DNA of 36,179 nt, from assembly GCF_036639235.1 (NCBI RefSeq), contig NZ_JAVWJB010000017.1, positions 1-36,179 of the forward strand, read 5' to 3'. How positions within the stretch are numbered: the first letter of the stretch is position 1; each line of letters starts with the position of its first letter. Shown here in pieces: positions 8,459-16,673 of this stretch. The position numbers and the translations under genes are program-made. This DNA is from Clostridium_AB sp036639235 (GTDB taxonomy: Bacteria > Bacillota > Clostridia > Clostridiales > Caloramatoraceae). The notes under the pieces are model-generated. The model did no database searches and was not told where the DNA came from. It worked only from the letters and a program-made list of their open reading frames with translations.

Positions 8459-9343
8459 CTAATATATAGTTGATTTATCTCTTTTAAGAAGAGTTCTTTG
8501 AAGTATGCTAATAATAGCTATAACAAGTAATAATACATTGGCAACAGCCATAGCATATCCAACGTTAAATTGTTTAAATGCTAGATTATATATATCTAAA
8601 ACCATTGTCATACTACGGGTTCCTGGTCCTCCACCTGTCATGTAGTATACAAGTTCAAAGGTTTGGAATGACCATATTATCCCAAGGAATACTACCATTA
8701 TAGTTGTTGGTTTAAGAAGTGGAAGTGTAATATCCTTAAATTCACGTATCTTACCTGCACCATCAAGCCTTGCCGCTTCGTATACATTTCTATCTATATC
8801 CATAATGCCAGCAACATAGATAACAACAAAATAGCCTACATTTTTCCATACGCTTATGGCTATAAGTGTGAAGAGTGTAAGGTGTGGGTCTCCAATCCAA
8901 TTAGGAGGAGTAGCTCCAAACATAGTAAATATTAAATTAAGAGGAGAACTATCAGAGGTAAGAATTACTTTCCATATAATCCCTATAAGTATCATTGAAG
9001 AAATAACAGGGATAAATATAATGCCCTTAACAAAATTATGTAGTTTGCTTTGTTTGCTTGTAAGCCATACTGCAAACCCTAATGCTATGAAAGTTTGAAG
9101 AGGAACTGAAACAACTGAGAATATTAGGGTATTCTTAAGAGAATCCTTAAACATACTATCAGTTATAAGGTCCTTGTAATTAGCAAGACCTATAAATTCC
9201 GCTGGTGTATTACCGTTGTATTCGGTAAACCCAAAGTAAAGCGACATTATCATAGGAATAACATAAAATGAGAATAATATTATCCCTATTGGAAGAATGT
9301 ATCCATATGGAGATAGTTTTTTTAGTAGATTTTTGTTTTTCAT
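8459..9343 (-). CDS. Carbohydrate ABC transporter permease, MalF type
   Basis: The ATG at 9343 follows TGAGGGAAAA. The 294-aa protein has about six TM helices, the opening PYGYILPIGIILFSFYVIPM typical of the MalF/UgpA branch, and the EAA loop EAARLDGAGKIREFKDITLPLLKP. It forms the membrane channel with the MalG-type partner encoded 9 nt downstream. The terminator-like hairpin at 9380-9408, between the lipoprotein gene and this one, probably lowers its expression relative to the binding protein. Confidence 0.9.
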   Translation of the reverse strand: MKNKNLLKKLSPYGYILPIGIILFSFYVIPMIMSLYFGFTEYNGNTPAEFIGLANYKDLITDSMFKDSLKNTLIFSVVSVPLQTFIALGFAVWLTSKQSKLHNFVKGIIFIPVISSMILIGIIWKVILTSDSSPLNLIFTMFGATPPNWIGDPHLTLFTLIAISVWKNVGYFVVIYVAGIMDIDRNVYEAARLDGAGKIREFKDITLPLLKPTTIMVVFLGIIWSFQTFELVYYMTGGGPGTRSMTMVLDIYNLAFKQFNVGYAMAVANVLLLVIAIISILQRTLLKRDKSTIY

Positions 9344-9379
9344 TGTTTTTCCCTCAGTATAATAGATTTAATATAAACT

Positions 9380-9408
9380 GAAAAAGACTACTTCAGTAGT
9401 CTTTTTCA
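9380..9408 (-). terminator. Intra-operon partial terminator between binding-protein and permease genes
   Basis: GAAAAAGACTACT/AGTAGTCTTTTTC is a perfect stem with a 2-nt loop, ending in five T within the stem on the minus strand. It lies 10 nt after the lipoprotein stop codon. Such hairpins often give more binding protein than permease. Confidence 0.7.
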
Positions 9409-9417
9409 ATTTTATTG

Positions 9418-10734
9418 TTATTTTGAGTTTTTCTTAATTAAGTCATTTGCATACTTTGCAGCATCATCAATAGCCTTGTCAGGTGTTTTTTCACCATTCA
9501 TCATCTTTTGAAGTTCTTTCCATAGGTAATCGTAGATTTCTACTCCGTTAGGACCTACAGTTAGTGGTCTATAAATTCCCTTATCCTTTTTAATCATCTC
9601 TTCAAACTTAGGATCTCCTTGGTATGGCTCATCCTTAGTCATAGGAGCTCTAGGATTGTACTTGTGGAATGCAGTCATTGAATCAACACTTAACATGTAT
9701 TCCATAAGCTTAAATGCAAGGTCCTTATCCTTAGCAGCTGACATAAGAGTTAATTGGTCAACTGATGCGAATGTAGCAGCCTTTTTATCCTTAGTTGAGA
9801 TTGTAAAGTCGTAGTTAAGGTCTTTAAATTCCTTATCAAATAGTTCTGAAGCCTTTGATGAAAGACCAATTGCAAATGCAGCCTTTCCAGGTCCAAATAC
9901 TGTTTTAAGCATATCTTCGTTTTTCTTACTCATAGCATCTGGTGGGATAACCTTATGAGTAAACTTTAGGTCGTATAGGAACTTAGCAGCAGTTTTTCCT
10001 GCCTCTGAATCAAATGCAACACCTGATAGGTCTTCTTTGTAGATGTCTCCACCTGCTTGCCATAGGTAGTTGTACCAGTTCCAGTTAAGGTCACCAAAGA
10101 AGTTAGCGCCCCATCCCTGTGCAAAACCAAATTGATCGATTTTACCATCCTTATCTGTATCCTTAGTAGCCTTCTTAGCTACAGTTATAAATTCATCCCA
10201 AGTAATAGGTTCATGCTTCTTAAGCTTAGCAAGTATAGCATCTTCGCCAGTTGCCTTAACGATATCTTCGTTAAAGTAAAGTACACCTGGGTTAGCTGCT
10301 TCTATAGGTAGTCCGTACATACCGCCCATCATTTTTGATGCATCAAGGTATGTATAGTTCTTAAAGTCTTCATCAGTAAAACGGTTAGTTAAGTCTTCTA
10401 CAGCACCCATTTTAATAAATTGTGGGAACATTTCAGCGTACATGTAACCAACATCTGGACCTGTACCAGCTTGAATACCTGTAGCGTATTTTTCTGGGTA
10501 GTTCTCCCATGGAATAATTTCAAGATTGATTTTAACCTTGTTCTCTTGTTCGAACTTCTTAAAAATTTCTCCCCATACTGGCTTATCGTCTGGTCCAATT
10601 GGTGGAAGCCAAACAGTAAGAGTTTTAGTTTCTCCATCAGCACCTTCATTCTTTTTACTTCCACAGCCAACAAAGGCAGTTAGTGTGAAAACAATAATAA
10701 GAAGAGCGGAAATAAGTTTCGCAAATCTTTTCAT
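9418..10734 (-). CDS. Carbohydrate ABC transporter substrate-binding lipoprotein (family 1)
   Basis: The ATG at 10734 follows GTAGGAGGATATC. The 438-aa product starts with a lipoprotein signal peptide ending at C24 (LTAFVGC), so it is anchored outside the membrane. The mature part is a MalE-type solute-binding fold: LTVWLPPIGPDDKPVW, a WENYPEKYATGIQAGTGPDV block, GMYGLPIEAANPGVLYFNED in the hinge region, and PITWDEFITVAKKAT, all typical of oligosaccharide binders. It is the first gene of the operon that continues with two permeases, a GH123-like enzyme and an acyltransferase-like protein. The sugar cannot be read from the sequence; the neighbouring GH123-like enzyme suggests an N-acetylhexosamine-containing glycan. 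Confidence 0.9.
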   Translation of the reverse strand: MKRFAKLISALLIIVFTLTAFVGCGSKKNEGADGETKTLTVWLPPIGPDDKPVWGEIFKKFEQENKVKINLEIIPWENYPEKYATGIQAGTGPDVGYMYAEMFPQFIKMGAVEDLTNRFTDEDFKNYTYLDASKMMGGMYGLPIEAANPGVLYFNEDIVKATGEDAILAKLKKHEPITWDEFITVAKKATKDTDKDGKIDQFGFAQGWGANFFGDLNWNWYNYLWQAGGDIYKEDLSGVAFDSEAGKTAAKFLYDLKFTHKVIPPDAMSKKNEDMLKTVFGPGKAAFAIGLSSKASELFDKEFKDLNYDFTISTKDKKAATFASVDQLTLMSAAKDKDLAFKLMEYMLSVDSMTAFHKYNPRAPMTKDEPYQGDPKFEEMIKKDKGIYRPLTVGPNGVEIYDYLWKELQKMMNGEKTPDKAIDDAAKYANDLIKKNSK

Positions 10735-10852
10735 GATATCCTCCTACAAATATGTAATTATAAATATTCTTCTTAAATAATGTTACATAAAGTCAAATTA
10801 AATGTATAATAGTTAAAACCTATAATAAAGGAAGTTCTATAGAAAAAATCTA

Positions 10853-10894
10853 TCGAAAACGGTTGAAAAATGTATTAGTATGTAAAAAATTACA
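10853..10894 (-). promoter_or_regulatory. Possible operators in the divergent region before the sugar operon
   Basis: CGAAAACGGTTGAA (10854-10867) resembles a CcpA/LacI-family site with about two deviations from the usual cre consensus, and TGTAAAAAATTACA (10881-10894) is a perfect inverted repeat. Both lie between the sugar operon and the divergent YbaK-type gene. The assignment is weak and could belong to either direction. Confidence 0.25.
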
Positions 10895-10994
10895 CATTTT
10901 AATATAAATGACCTTAAATAGTGATAAAATGTACTTAATATAGAGTGCCACAAATAAAAAAAATTATACTTTTGCTAATATGGAGGTGTTTATT

Positions 10995-11474
10995 TTGGGG
11001 AAAATACAAAAAACAAATGCAATGAGAATACTAGACACGGAAAAAATTAATTACTATGTTAAAACATATGACTGTTCAGATGGTAAGATAGACGGAATAT
11101 CAGTAGCAAATAAGGTAGGACGTAGTGTAGATGAAATATGCAAAACAATAGTTACTATATCAGCATCTAAAGAAGTTTATGTATTTATTATTCCTGTAGA
11201 TAAGGAAATTGATCTTAAAAAAGCTGCAAAGGTAGCAGGGGAGAAGAAGATAGACATGCTACCACTAAACGATCTTTTAAAAACAACAGGATATATAAGA
11301 GGTGGATGTTCTCCAATTGGAATGAAAAAGCAATATAAAACATTTATTCAAGGTGAGGTAGAGCTGCTTAATACTGTAGTAGTTAGTGGGGGAAAGCTAG
11401 GAATTCAAATAGAACTTACCCCTAGGGACTTATTAGCTATTACTAGGGGAGAGTATGAGGATATTATTAAATAG
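10995..11474 (+). CDS. ybaK: YbaK/EbsC-family aminoacyl-tRNA deacylase
   Basis: I choose the TTG at 10995 because GGAGGTG (10982-10988) sits 6 nt before it; the in-frame ATG at 10980 overlaps that ribosome binding site. The 159-aa product begins GKIQKTNAMRILD, the typical opening of YbaK, and continues with the YbaK/ProX fold (VAVNKVG-like VANKVGRSVDEICKTIV, a conserved Lys-rich strand, GGCSPIGMKK, and LTPRDLLAIT). YbaK hydrolyses mischarged Cys-tRNA(Pro) in the cytoplasm and protects translation accuracy. GGCSPIGMKK carries the conserved Gly-Gly region that binds the tRNA 3' end. It stands alone, divergent from the sugar operon, and ends in its own terminator. Confidence 0.88.
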   Translation: MGKIQKTNAMRILDTEKINYYVKTYDCSDGKIDGISVANKVGRSVDEICKTIVTISASKEVYVFIIPVDKEIDLKKAAKVAGEKKIDMLPLNDLLKTTGYIRGGCSPIGMKKQYKTFIQGEVELLNTVVVSGGKLGIQIELTPRDLLAITRGEYEDIIK

Positions 11475-11480
11475 ATAATA

Positions 11481-11512
11481 AAAAGTGTCATGAAAAATTT
11501 TCATGACACTTT
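11481..11512. terminator. Bidirectional terminator between convergent genes
   Basis: AAAGTGTCATGAAAA/TTTTCATGACACTTT forms a long stem with almost no loop and T/A runs at the ends; it can serve both the YbaK-type gene (+) and the corrinoid-protein gene (-). Confidence 0.85.
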
Positions 11513-11543
11513 AATATTAAAATATAATTTATACAATTAAATT

Positions 11544-12176
11544 CTATGAATGTAGAATAGTATTAACAAGTTTTACAGCTTCAGGGCCACTTGATGAGTA
11601 ACCAGTTGCACCTATTTCATTTGCAAATTCACTTGTAATAGGTCCTCCGCCAATTATAATCGGGGTGTTTAGTGACTTTGACTTAAATAAGTTAACAACA
11701 GATTCCATATTTCTCATAGTTGTTGTCATCATACTTGAAAGTCCTACAATGTCAGCATTATGATTAATAGTAGCCTCTAAAATATCCTCTTCATGACAGT
11801 CGCTTCCAAGGTCAATTACCTCATATCCTGATGCTTCAAGCATAATCCCAACTATATTCTTACCAATATCATGGGTATCCCCTTTAACAACAGCTAAAAC
11901 AACCTTTCCCTTAGTTTCCTTTTTCATAAGTCCACTTTGGCGTAGAGTATCAATTCCAAGGTTAAGGGTATCAGAACATACTATTATTTCAGGAATAAAG
12001 TATTCCTCTTCATCATAAAGCTTAACAGCTCTTTGCATACCATCATTTAAACCCTTGTTATATATTTCTTCAATAGTAATAGAATCTTCTTTAATAGCCT
12101 CAAGGACAGCCTCTTCAATAATATCATCATCCATGTTAACAACACAGTCTGATATCTTTTGTAATAGTGGATGCAT
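11544..12176 (-). CDS. Corrinoid (B12-binding) protein of a methyltransferase system
   Basis: The ATG at 12176 follows AAAGGGGGAT; 16 more upstream codons are open but lack a ribosome binding site. The 210-aa product has the two parts of MtbC/MttC/MtaC-type proteins: an N-terminal helical cap (about 1-88: a four-helix bundle with ELLDEEEYFIPE-like KLYDEEEYFIPEIIV) and a Rossmann-like B12 domain with the base-off ligand motif D100-T-H102-D-I-G105 and GLSSMMTTTM, then IIIGGGPIT. H102 is the expected lower ligand of cobalt. In this family the protein shuttles a methyl group from a substrate-specific methyltransferase to an MtaA/MtbA-type enzyme; an MtaA-like enzyme is encoded at 1931-2998. No cognate substrate methyltransferase or RamA-type activase is present in the window, so the substrate is unknown. 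Confidence 0.9.
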   Translation of the reverse strand: MHPLLQKISDCVVNMDDDIIEEAVLEAIKEDSITIEEIYNKGLNDGMQRAVKLYDEEEYFIPEIIVCSDTLNLGIDTLRQSGLMKKETKGKVVLAVVKGDTHDIGKNIVGIMLEASGYEVIDLGSDCHEEDILEATINHNADIVGLSSMMTTTMRNMESVVNLFKSKSLNTPIIIGGGPITSEFANEIGATGYSSSGPEAVKLVNTILHS

Positions 12177-12360
12177 TTTTTTATCCCCCTTTGAAAAAAG
12201 TGTATACACAATATAATAAATCACATAAAGCTTTATTTAACAATAGATAATAGTGATATTTAAGCATATTTGTATTTATTAAAATTGTTGGTAAAATATA
12301 TAAAAGTTGAGTATATTTATAGTAATATTGTTAAAAAATAATTTATATAGGGTGGATAAT

Positions 12361-14379
12361 ATGGTTATTGTAAAAGCTAATTGTAATATTTGTTCAGGAT
12401 ATTGTGGTATTAAGGCACATATCGAAAATAATAGGGTTATTAAGGTAGAGGGAGATTTTGATGATCCTGTAACCCGTGGCGTTATTTGTATTAAGGGAAA
12501 AAGTATTCCTGATATTATTAATAACAGTGAAAGGTTAAGTAGTCCTCTTAAAAACAATGGAAATGGAACATTTAGTGAAATTTCATGGGATGAGGCAATA
12601 GATATTATATCAGGTAAACTTATAGAGAATAGGGATAAGTGGGGAGGAAAAAGCCTAGTTGTTCATACAGGACAAGCAGGGGTTGGAAAAGAGTTTCCCC
12701 AGTATTATCAAAGATTCACATCTGCATATGGTAGTCCAAATTACGCAAACGCAGGAAGTCACTGTCACACATCAAAGGAAATTGCCCATAGTTTAACACT
12801 AGGGTATCTTCCCTCAGCTAGCTTTAGGGAAAGTAAGTGCTTAGTATTTTGGGGATATAATCCTCAAAATTCGTGTCCTCCAAGTATGTTATATATAAAA
12901 GAGGCATTAAATAAGGGGTGTAAACTAATTATTGTAGACCCATACGAAACTAAGCTTTCAAAACATGCTAGTATTCATTTAAAGTTAAGGCCGGGAACAG
13001 ATGGAGCTTTAGCACTTGGACTTATTAATGTGATTATTAACGAAAAATTATATGACGAGGATTTTGTTAATCAATATATATTAGGATTTAATGAAATAGC
13101 CAGTGAAGCAGCTTATTATACACCGGATAAGGTAGAGCAAATTACAGGTGTTGATAAGGATCTTATTTATGAAGCTGCAAGGGTATTTGCAAAGAGTTCA
13201 CCTTCATCACTAACAGCAGGGATTGCAGTAGAGCTTCAGTCAAATGGATTCCAATCAGCAAGGGCTATAGCAGCGCTTCAAGCAATAGCAGGAGATATTG
13301 ATGTACTTGGTGGTGCTATGAAAGCTAAGGGTCCATGTCTTGAAAATATTACCCTTAAATACAATGGAACTGAAAACATAATAGGGGAGAGGGAATATCC
13401 TGTATTCACTAAGGAAAGAGGAAGTGCCCAGATTAATATACTAAGTGACGTTATTTTAAATGAAGATCCATACAAGGTAGCTTCACTTATGGTTGTTGGA
13501 AGTAACCCTGTTCTTACATGGCCAAATGCAGGTAAGCTTAAAAAGGCACTAGAAAAACTTGATTTTCTAGTTGTTATGGATAACTATCTAACTGAAACCG
13601 CAAAGATGGCGGATATAGTTTTACCTGGTGCTTCAGTTCTTGAAAGAGATGAAATATATATAAGAAATTCAAGACAGGAGAATATTATCGGAATATCACC
13701 TAGGGTAACTTCACTTAATGGCACACTATCTGAGGTTGATTTTATAATTAAACTAGCCCATAAAATGGGTTATGAAAGTCTTTTCCCATTTGAAAATGAA
13801 AGGGAAGCTATAAAATATAGAATCAGAAAAATTAGTGAGTTAGAATTTAATGGTGATAAGGTAGAGACTGTATATGGAGAATATACTGAGAAAAAGTATG
13901 TTAAAGAAGGATTTAATACTACTTCAGGTAAAATAGAAGTATATTCATCAAAGCTTAAGGGATATGGATTCAGTCCTATTCCAAAGTATGAAGAGCCATT
14001 TGAAAGTCCTGTAAACTCTATGTCTAGTAAGCAAATAGTAATTTCAACAGGAGATAGAAGACTTGAATATCAACACTCAAGATATAGAAATGTTAACTCA
14101 ATAACTTCTAAAGGTGAGAATACACCAACCGGTAGAATTAATCCCAAAACTGCTAAGGCCTTTGGAATATCAATTGGGGATAAGGTTAAGGTTGAAAGTA
14201 AAAGAGGTAGCATAGTTATTGATATAGATATTACTGATAAGGTAATAGAAAACACAATATTAGTTCCACATGGATGGGATGATGCTAATGTTAACCTTCT
14301 TACAGATAATGAGAATTTAGATAAATATTCAGGCTTTCCAGGTGGAAGAGGATTTTTAGCTACTATAAGTAAGTTATAA
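12361..14379 (+). CDS. Cytoplasmic molybdopterin oxidoreductase (bis-MGD family)
   Basis: The start is ATG 12361 with GGGTGG at 12350-12355; an 18-codon upstream extension (12307) lacks a site. The 672-aa product has an N-terminal [4Fe-4S] motif C8-x2-C11-x3-C15-x27-C43, three further molybdopterin-binding regions (LVFWGYNPQNSCPPS, LMVVGSNPVLTWPNA, ADIVLPGASVLERDE), and a C-terminal molydopterin-dinucleotide-binding beta domain (VISTGDRRLEYQHSR, TPTGRINPKTAKAFGI). C135 in AGSHCHTS is the likely Mo/W ligand. There is no Tat or Sec signal, so it is cytoplasmic. The set is that of DMSO-reductase-family enzymes (formate dehydrogenase-like, thiosulfate/polysulfide reductase-like, acetylene-hydratase-like) but no small Fe-S subunit or membrane anchor gene is adjacent, so the reaction cannot be assigned. 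A TtcA-like gene follows after 46 nt. Confidence 0.88.
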   Translation: MVIVKANCNICSGYCGIKAHIENNRVIKVEGDFDDPVTRGVICIKGKSIPDIINNSERLSSPLKNNGNGTFSEISWDEAIDIISGKLIENRDKWGGKSLVVHTGQAGVGKEFPQYYQRFTSAYGSPNYANAGSHCHTSKEIAHSLTLGYLPSASFRESKCLVFWGYNPQNSCPPSMLYIKEALNKGCKLIIVDPYETKLSKHASIHLKLRPGTDGALALGLINVIINEKLYDEDFVNQYILGFNEIASEAAYYTPDKVEQITGVDKDLIYEAARVFAKSSPSSLTAGIAVELQSNGFQSARAIAALQAIAGDIDVLGGAMKAKGPCLENITLKYNGTENIIGEREYPVFTKERGSAQINILSDVILNEDPYKVASLMVVGSNPVLTWPNAGKLKKALEKLDFLVVMDNYLTETAKMADIVLPGASVLERDEIYIRNSRQENIIGISPRVTSLNGTLSEVDFIIKLAHKMGYESLFPFENEREAIKYRIRKISELEFNGDKVETVYGEYTEKKYVKEGFNTTSGKIEVYSSKLKGYGFSPIPKYEEPFESPVNSMSSKQIVISTGDRRLEYQHSRYRNVNSITSKGENTPTGRINPKTAKAFGISIGDKVKVESKRGSIVIDIDITDKVIENTILVPHGWDDANVNLLTDNENLDKYSGFPGGRGFLATISKL

Positions 14380-14425
14380 GTGAAAAATCCTAAAAATAGT
14401 TGTATAATATCCTAGAGGTGATTAT

Positions 14426-15289
14426 ATGTCAGGGATAGCAGGAGAAGGATGTCCGGTTTTAATTCCTTTTAACGAAAGAAAACCACTTAAGGAAATTGAA
14501 AGAAGTATTATCAAGAAATATAGAAAAACTATCTGGTCTAAGTTTGTTAAGGCCATTAATGATTATAAACTTGTAGAAGAGGGAGACAAAGTAGCAGTAG
14601 CTATTTCAGGGGGTAAGGATAGTATGCTTATGGCGAAGCTTTTCCAAGAGCTTAAGCGTCATGGTAGATGTAATTTCGAACTTGAATTTATTGTACTAGA
14701 CCCTGGATACCACCCAGATGTTAAGGCACTTATGGAGGATAACTGTAAGTATCTTGATATTCCTATTAAGATTTTTGACTCAGGTATATTTGAGGTTATA
14801 GACAAGATAGCCAAGGATTATCCATGCTATATGTGTGCAAGAATGAGAAGAGGAGCACTATATAGTAGAGCTAAGGAACTTGGATGTAACAAGTTAGCAC
14901 TTGGGCACCATTTTAATGATGTTATAGAAACAACTATGCTTAATGTTCTATACACAGGTAATTTTAAGACTATGATGCCAAAGCTTCATGCAAATAATTT
15001 CGAAGGTATTGAGCTTATTAGACCACTATACTATATTGAGGAGACTCATATACAAAAGTTTACACAAAGTAGTGGTATATTCCCACTTAACTGTGCTTGT
15101 ATGGTTGCAGCTAAGAAGATAGGTAATAAGCGTTATGAAATTAAAGAGATGATTGCAAAGCTTAAAGAAAACTTTAAGGATGTAGATAAGTCTATATTTA
15201 AAGCAGCAGAAAACGTTAATATGGATGCTATACTTGGATGGGAAAAAGGAAGTGAGAAGCACTCATTCCTTGATTTCTATGAAGATTAA
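14426..15289 (+). CDS. ttcA: TtcA-like PP-loop ATPase (tRNA 2-thiocytidine biosynthesis family)
   Basis: The ATG at 14426 follows AGAGGTGATT. The 287-aa product has the PP-loop S61-G-G-K-D-S66 for ATP/adenylate chemistry, a CYMC pair (C134, C137) and a later C223-A-C225, consistent with the cysteines of TtcA that hold an Fe-S cluster and carry sulfur. TtcA thiolates cytidine 32 of some tRNAs. The N-terminal stretch ERSIIKKYRKTIWSKFVKAI is typical of the clostridial branch. Position directly after a molybdopterin oxidoreductase gene (46 nt, no terminator) suggests co-transcription; a link to sulfur supply for the molybdenum enzyme is only speculation. A terminator follows directly. Confidence 0.82.
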   Translation: MSGIAGEGCPVLIPFNERKPLKEIERSIIKKYRKTIWSKFVKAINDYKLVEEGDKVAVAISGGKDSMLMAKLFQELKRHGRCNFELEFIVLDPGYHPDVKALMEDNCKYLDIPIKIFDSGIFEVIDKIAKDYPCYMCARMRRGALYSRAKELGCNKLALGHHFNDVIETTMLNVLYTGNFKTMMPKLHANNFEGIELIRPLYYIEETHIQKFTQSSGIFPLNCACMVAAKKIGNKRYEIKEMIAKLKENFKDVDKSIFKAAENVNMDAILGWEKGSEKHSFLDFYED

Positions 15290-15298
15290 TAAATACTA

Positions 15299-15331
15299 GC
15301 GGTGCCTAATTTATTAGGTATCGCTTTTTTT
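15299..15331 (+). terminator. Rho-independent terminator after ttcA
   Basis: GCGGTGCCTAAT/ATTAGGTATCGC stem followed by a run of seven T or more. Confidence 0.9.
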
Positions 15332-15400
15332 ATTGGCATATATTGCATAGGAATTGAATTGGTAAATTAATAGAAATTAATTATCAATGTTGATATACTA

Positions 15401-15427
15401 CCTACAGTGGATAATCTAAGAATGTAG
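15401..15427 (+). promoter_or_regulatory. Short hairpin covering the symporter's ribosome binding site
   Basis: CCTACA (15401-15406) can pair with TGTAGG (15422-15427), which overlaps the GTAGGTGAT site of the gene starting at 15436. A 6-bp stem with a 15-nt loop is weak; a regulatory role is only possible. Confidence 0.25.
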
Positions 15428-15435
15428 GTGATTAT

Positions 15436-16599
15436 ATGAAAAAATTCGGATTACTACCAAGATTAATATTAGGTATTTTATTAGGTATTGGTATAGGATC
15501 GGTTGCTCCAAGGGAGATTATAGCTATTTTCTCAACCTTTAACGGTATATTTGGTGGGTTTTTATCCTTTACAATACCACTTATTATAATTGCATTTGTA
15601 GCACCAGCCATAGGTGAACTTGGTAAGGGTGCAGGGAAATTGCTTGGTATTACAGCATTTATAGCATATACATCAACTCTATTTGCAGGGCTTGCTGCGT
15701 TTTTTGTTAATTCAAGTGTATTTCCTAAAATATTATCTCAAAGTAGTGTTTTAACAGAGCTTGTTAATCCTAAGAATTCTCTAGTTGCACCACTGTTTAC
15801 TATTAATATTCCACCTATTATGGAGGTTATGAGTGCACTTGTACTTGCTTTTGTATTAGGACTTGGGATAGCTGTTACTAAGGGTAATATATTAATGGAT
15901 GGACTTCGTGAATTTCACAGCATAATATCTAAGGTTATAGGGAAGATTATTGTTCCACTACTTCCACTGTATATTCTAGGTGTATTTGCTAATATGACTT
16001 TTGCAGGACAAGTAGTAAGTATAATGACCATGTTTGCAAAGGTTTTAATAATTGTAATTTTACTTCAGTTAACTATTGTACTGATTCAATATATTGTAGC
16101 TGGACTTGTTTCTAAGAAAAATCCATTTAAGCTACTTAGGAATATGCTACCAGCATATGTTGCGGCTATAGGAACACAGTCTTCAGCAGCAACAATTCCT
16201 GTAGTTCTTGAGAGAACTAAAAAGAATGGAGTAAGTGATAAAATAGCGGACTTTGTTGTTCCACTATGTTCAACTATTCATTTATCAGGAAGCACTATTA
16301 ATTTAACAACATGTTCAATGGCTGTTATATTTATGAGCGGAGGAGATATTTCACTTGGGAAAATGATTCCATTTATTATGATGCTTGGGGTAACAATGGT
16401 TGCAGCACCAGGGGTTCCAGGTGGCGCTGTTATGGCTGCTATGGGACTATTTACAACAATGCTTGGGCTACCTGAGAATATGATTTCAATAATAGTAGCA
16501 CTACACTTAACACAGGATAGTTTTGGAACTGCATGCAACATTACAGGAGATGGTGCAATAGCAGTTATTATGGATAAAGTTTCATCTAGATTTAATTAA
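15436..16599 (+). CDS. Dicarboxylate/amino acid:cation symporter (DAACS family)
   Basis: The ATG at 15436 follows TGTAGGTGATT. The 387-aa integral membrane protein starts with GLLPRLILGILLGIGIGSVAP and has the family's hairpin motif with serines, GTQSSAATIPVVLE (HP1 region), STIHLSGSTINLTTC (TM7 region), and GVPGGAVMAAMGLFTTMLGL (HP2) followed by DSFGTACNITGDG (TM8, with an Asp and Asn for substrate and Na+). Members import glutamate, aspartate, serine/threonine or C4-dicarboxylates with Na+ or H+. The TM8 pattern DSFGTACNITGDG is nearer the SstT-like or uncharacterised branch than GltP; the substrate is not certain. It is a single gene whose terminator doubles as the leader of the next gene. 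Confidence 0.88.
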   Translation: MKKFGLLPRLILGILLGIGIGSVAPREIIAIFSTFNGIFGGFLSFTIPLIIIAFVAPAIGELGKGAGKLLGITAFIAYTSTLFAGLAAFFVNSSVFPKILSQSSVLTELVNPKNSLVAPLFTINIPPIMEVMSALVLAFVLGLGIAVTKGNILMDGLREFHSIISKVIGKIIVPLLPLYILGVFANMTFAGQVVSIMTMFAKVLIIVILLQLTIVLIQYIVAGLVSKKNPFKLLRNMLPAYVAAIGTQSSAATIPVVLERTKKNGVSDKIADFVVPLCSTIHLSGSTINLTTCSMAVIFMSGGDISLGKMIPFIMMLGVTMVAAPGVPGGAVMAAMGLFTTMLGLPENMISIIVALHLTQDSFGTACNITGDGAIAVIMDKVSSRFN

Positions 16600-16606
16600 C
16601 ATAATT

Positions 16607-16673
16607 AATATCACCTTTAAACTTAGGGCTGAATAATTTATATAAAGCCCCTAAGTTGGAGGTGATATTTTTT
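16607..16673 (+). terminator. Terminator hairpin that contains the next gene's ribosome binding site
   Basis: AATATCACCT-tt-AAACTTAGGGCT pairs with AGCCCCTAAGTT-gg-AGGTGATATT around an AT-rich loop, followed by a T run (TTTTTT) that ends at the start codon ATG 16674. The 3' arm includes GGAGGTGAT, the ribosome binding site of the following gene. Confidence 0.8.

Noticed and set aside
9966..10783. ORFs overlapping the binding-lipoprotein gene in other frames
   Set aside because: Shadows; the lipoprotein frame has a signal peptide, ribosome binding site and clear family motifs.
10854..10867. A confident CcpA (cre) site
   Set aside because: Two deviations at conserved positions; kept only as a low-confidence possibility.
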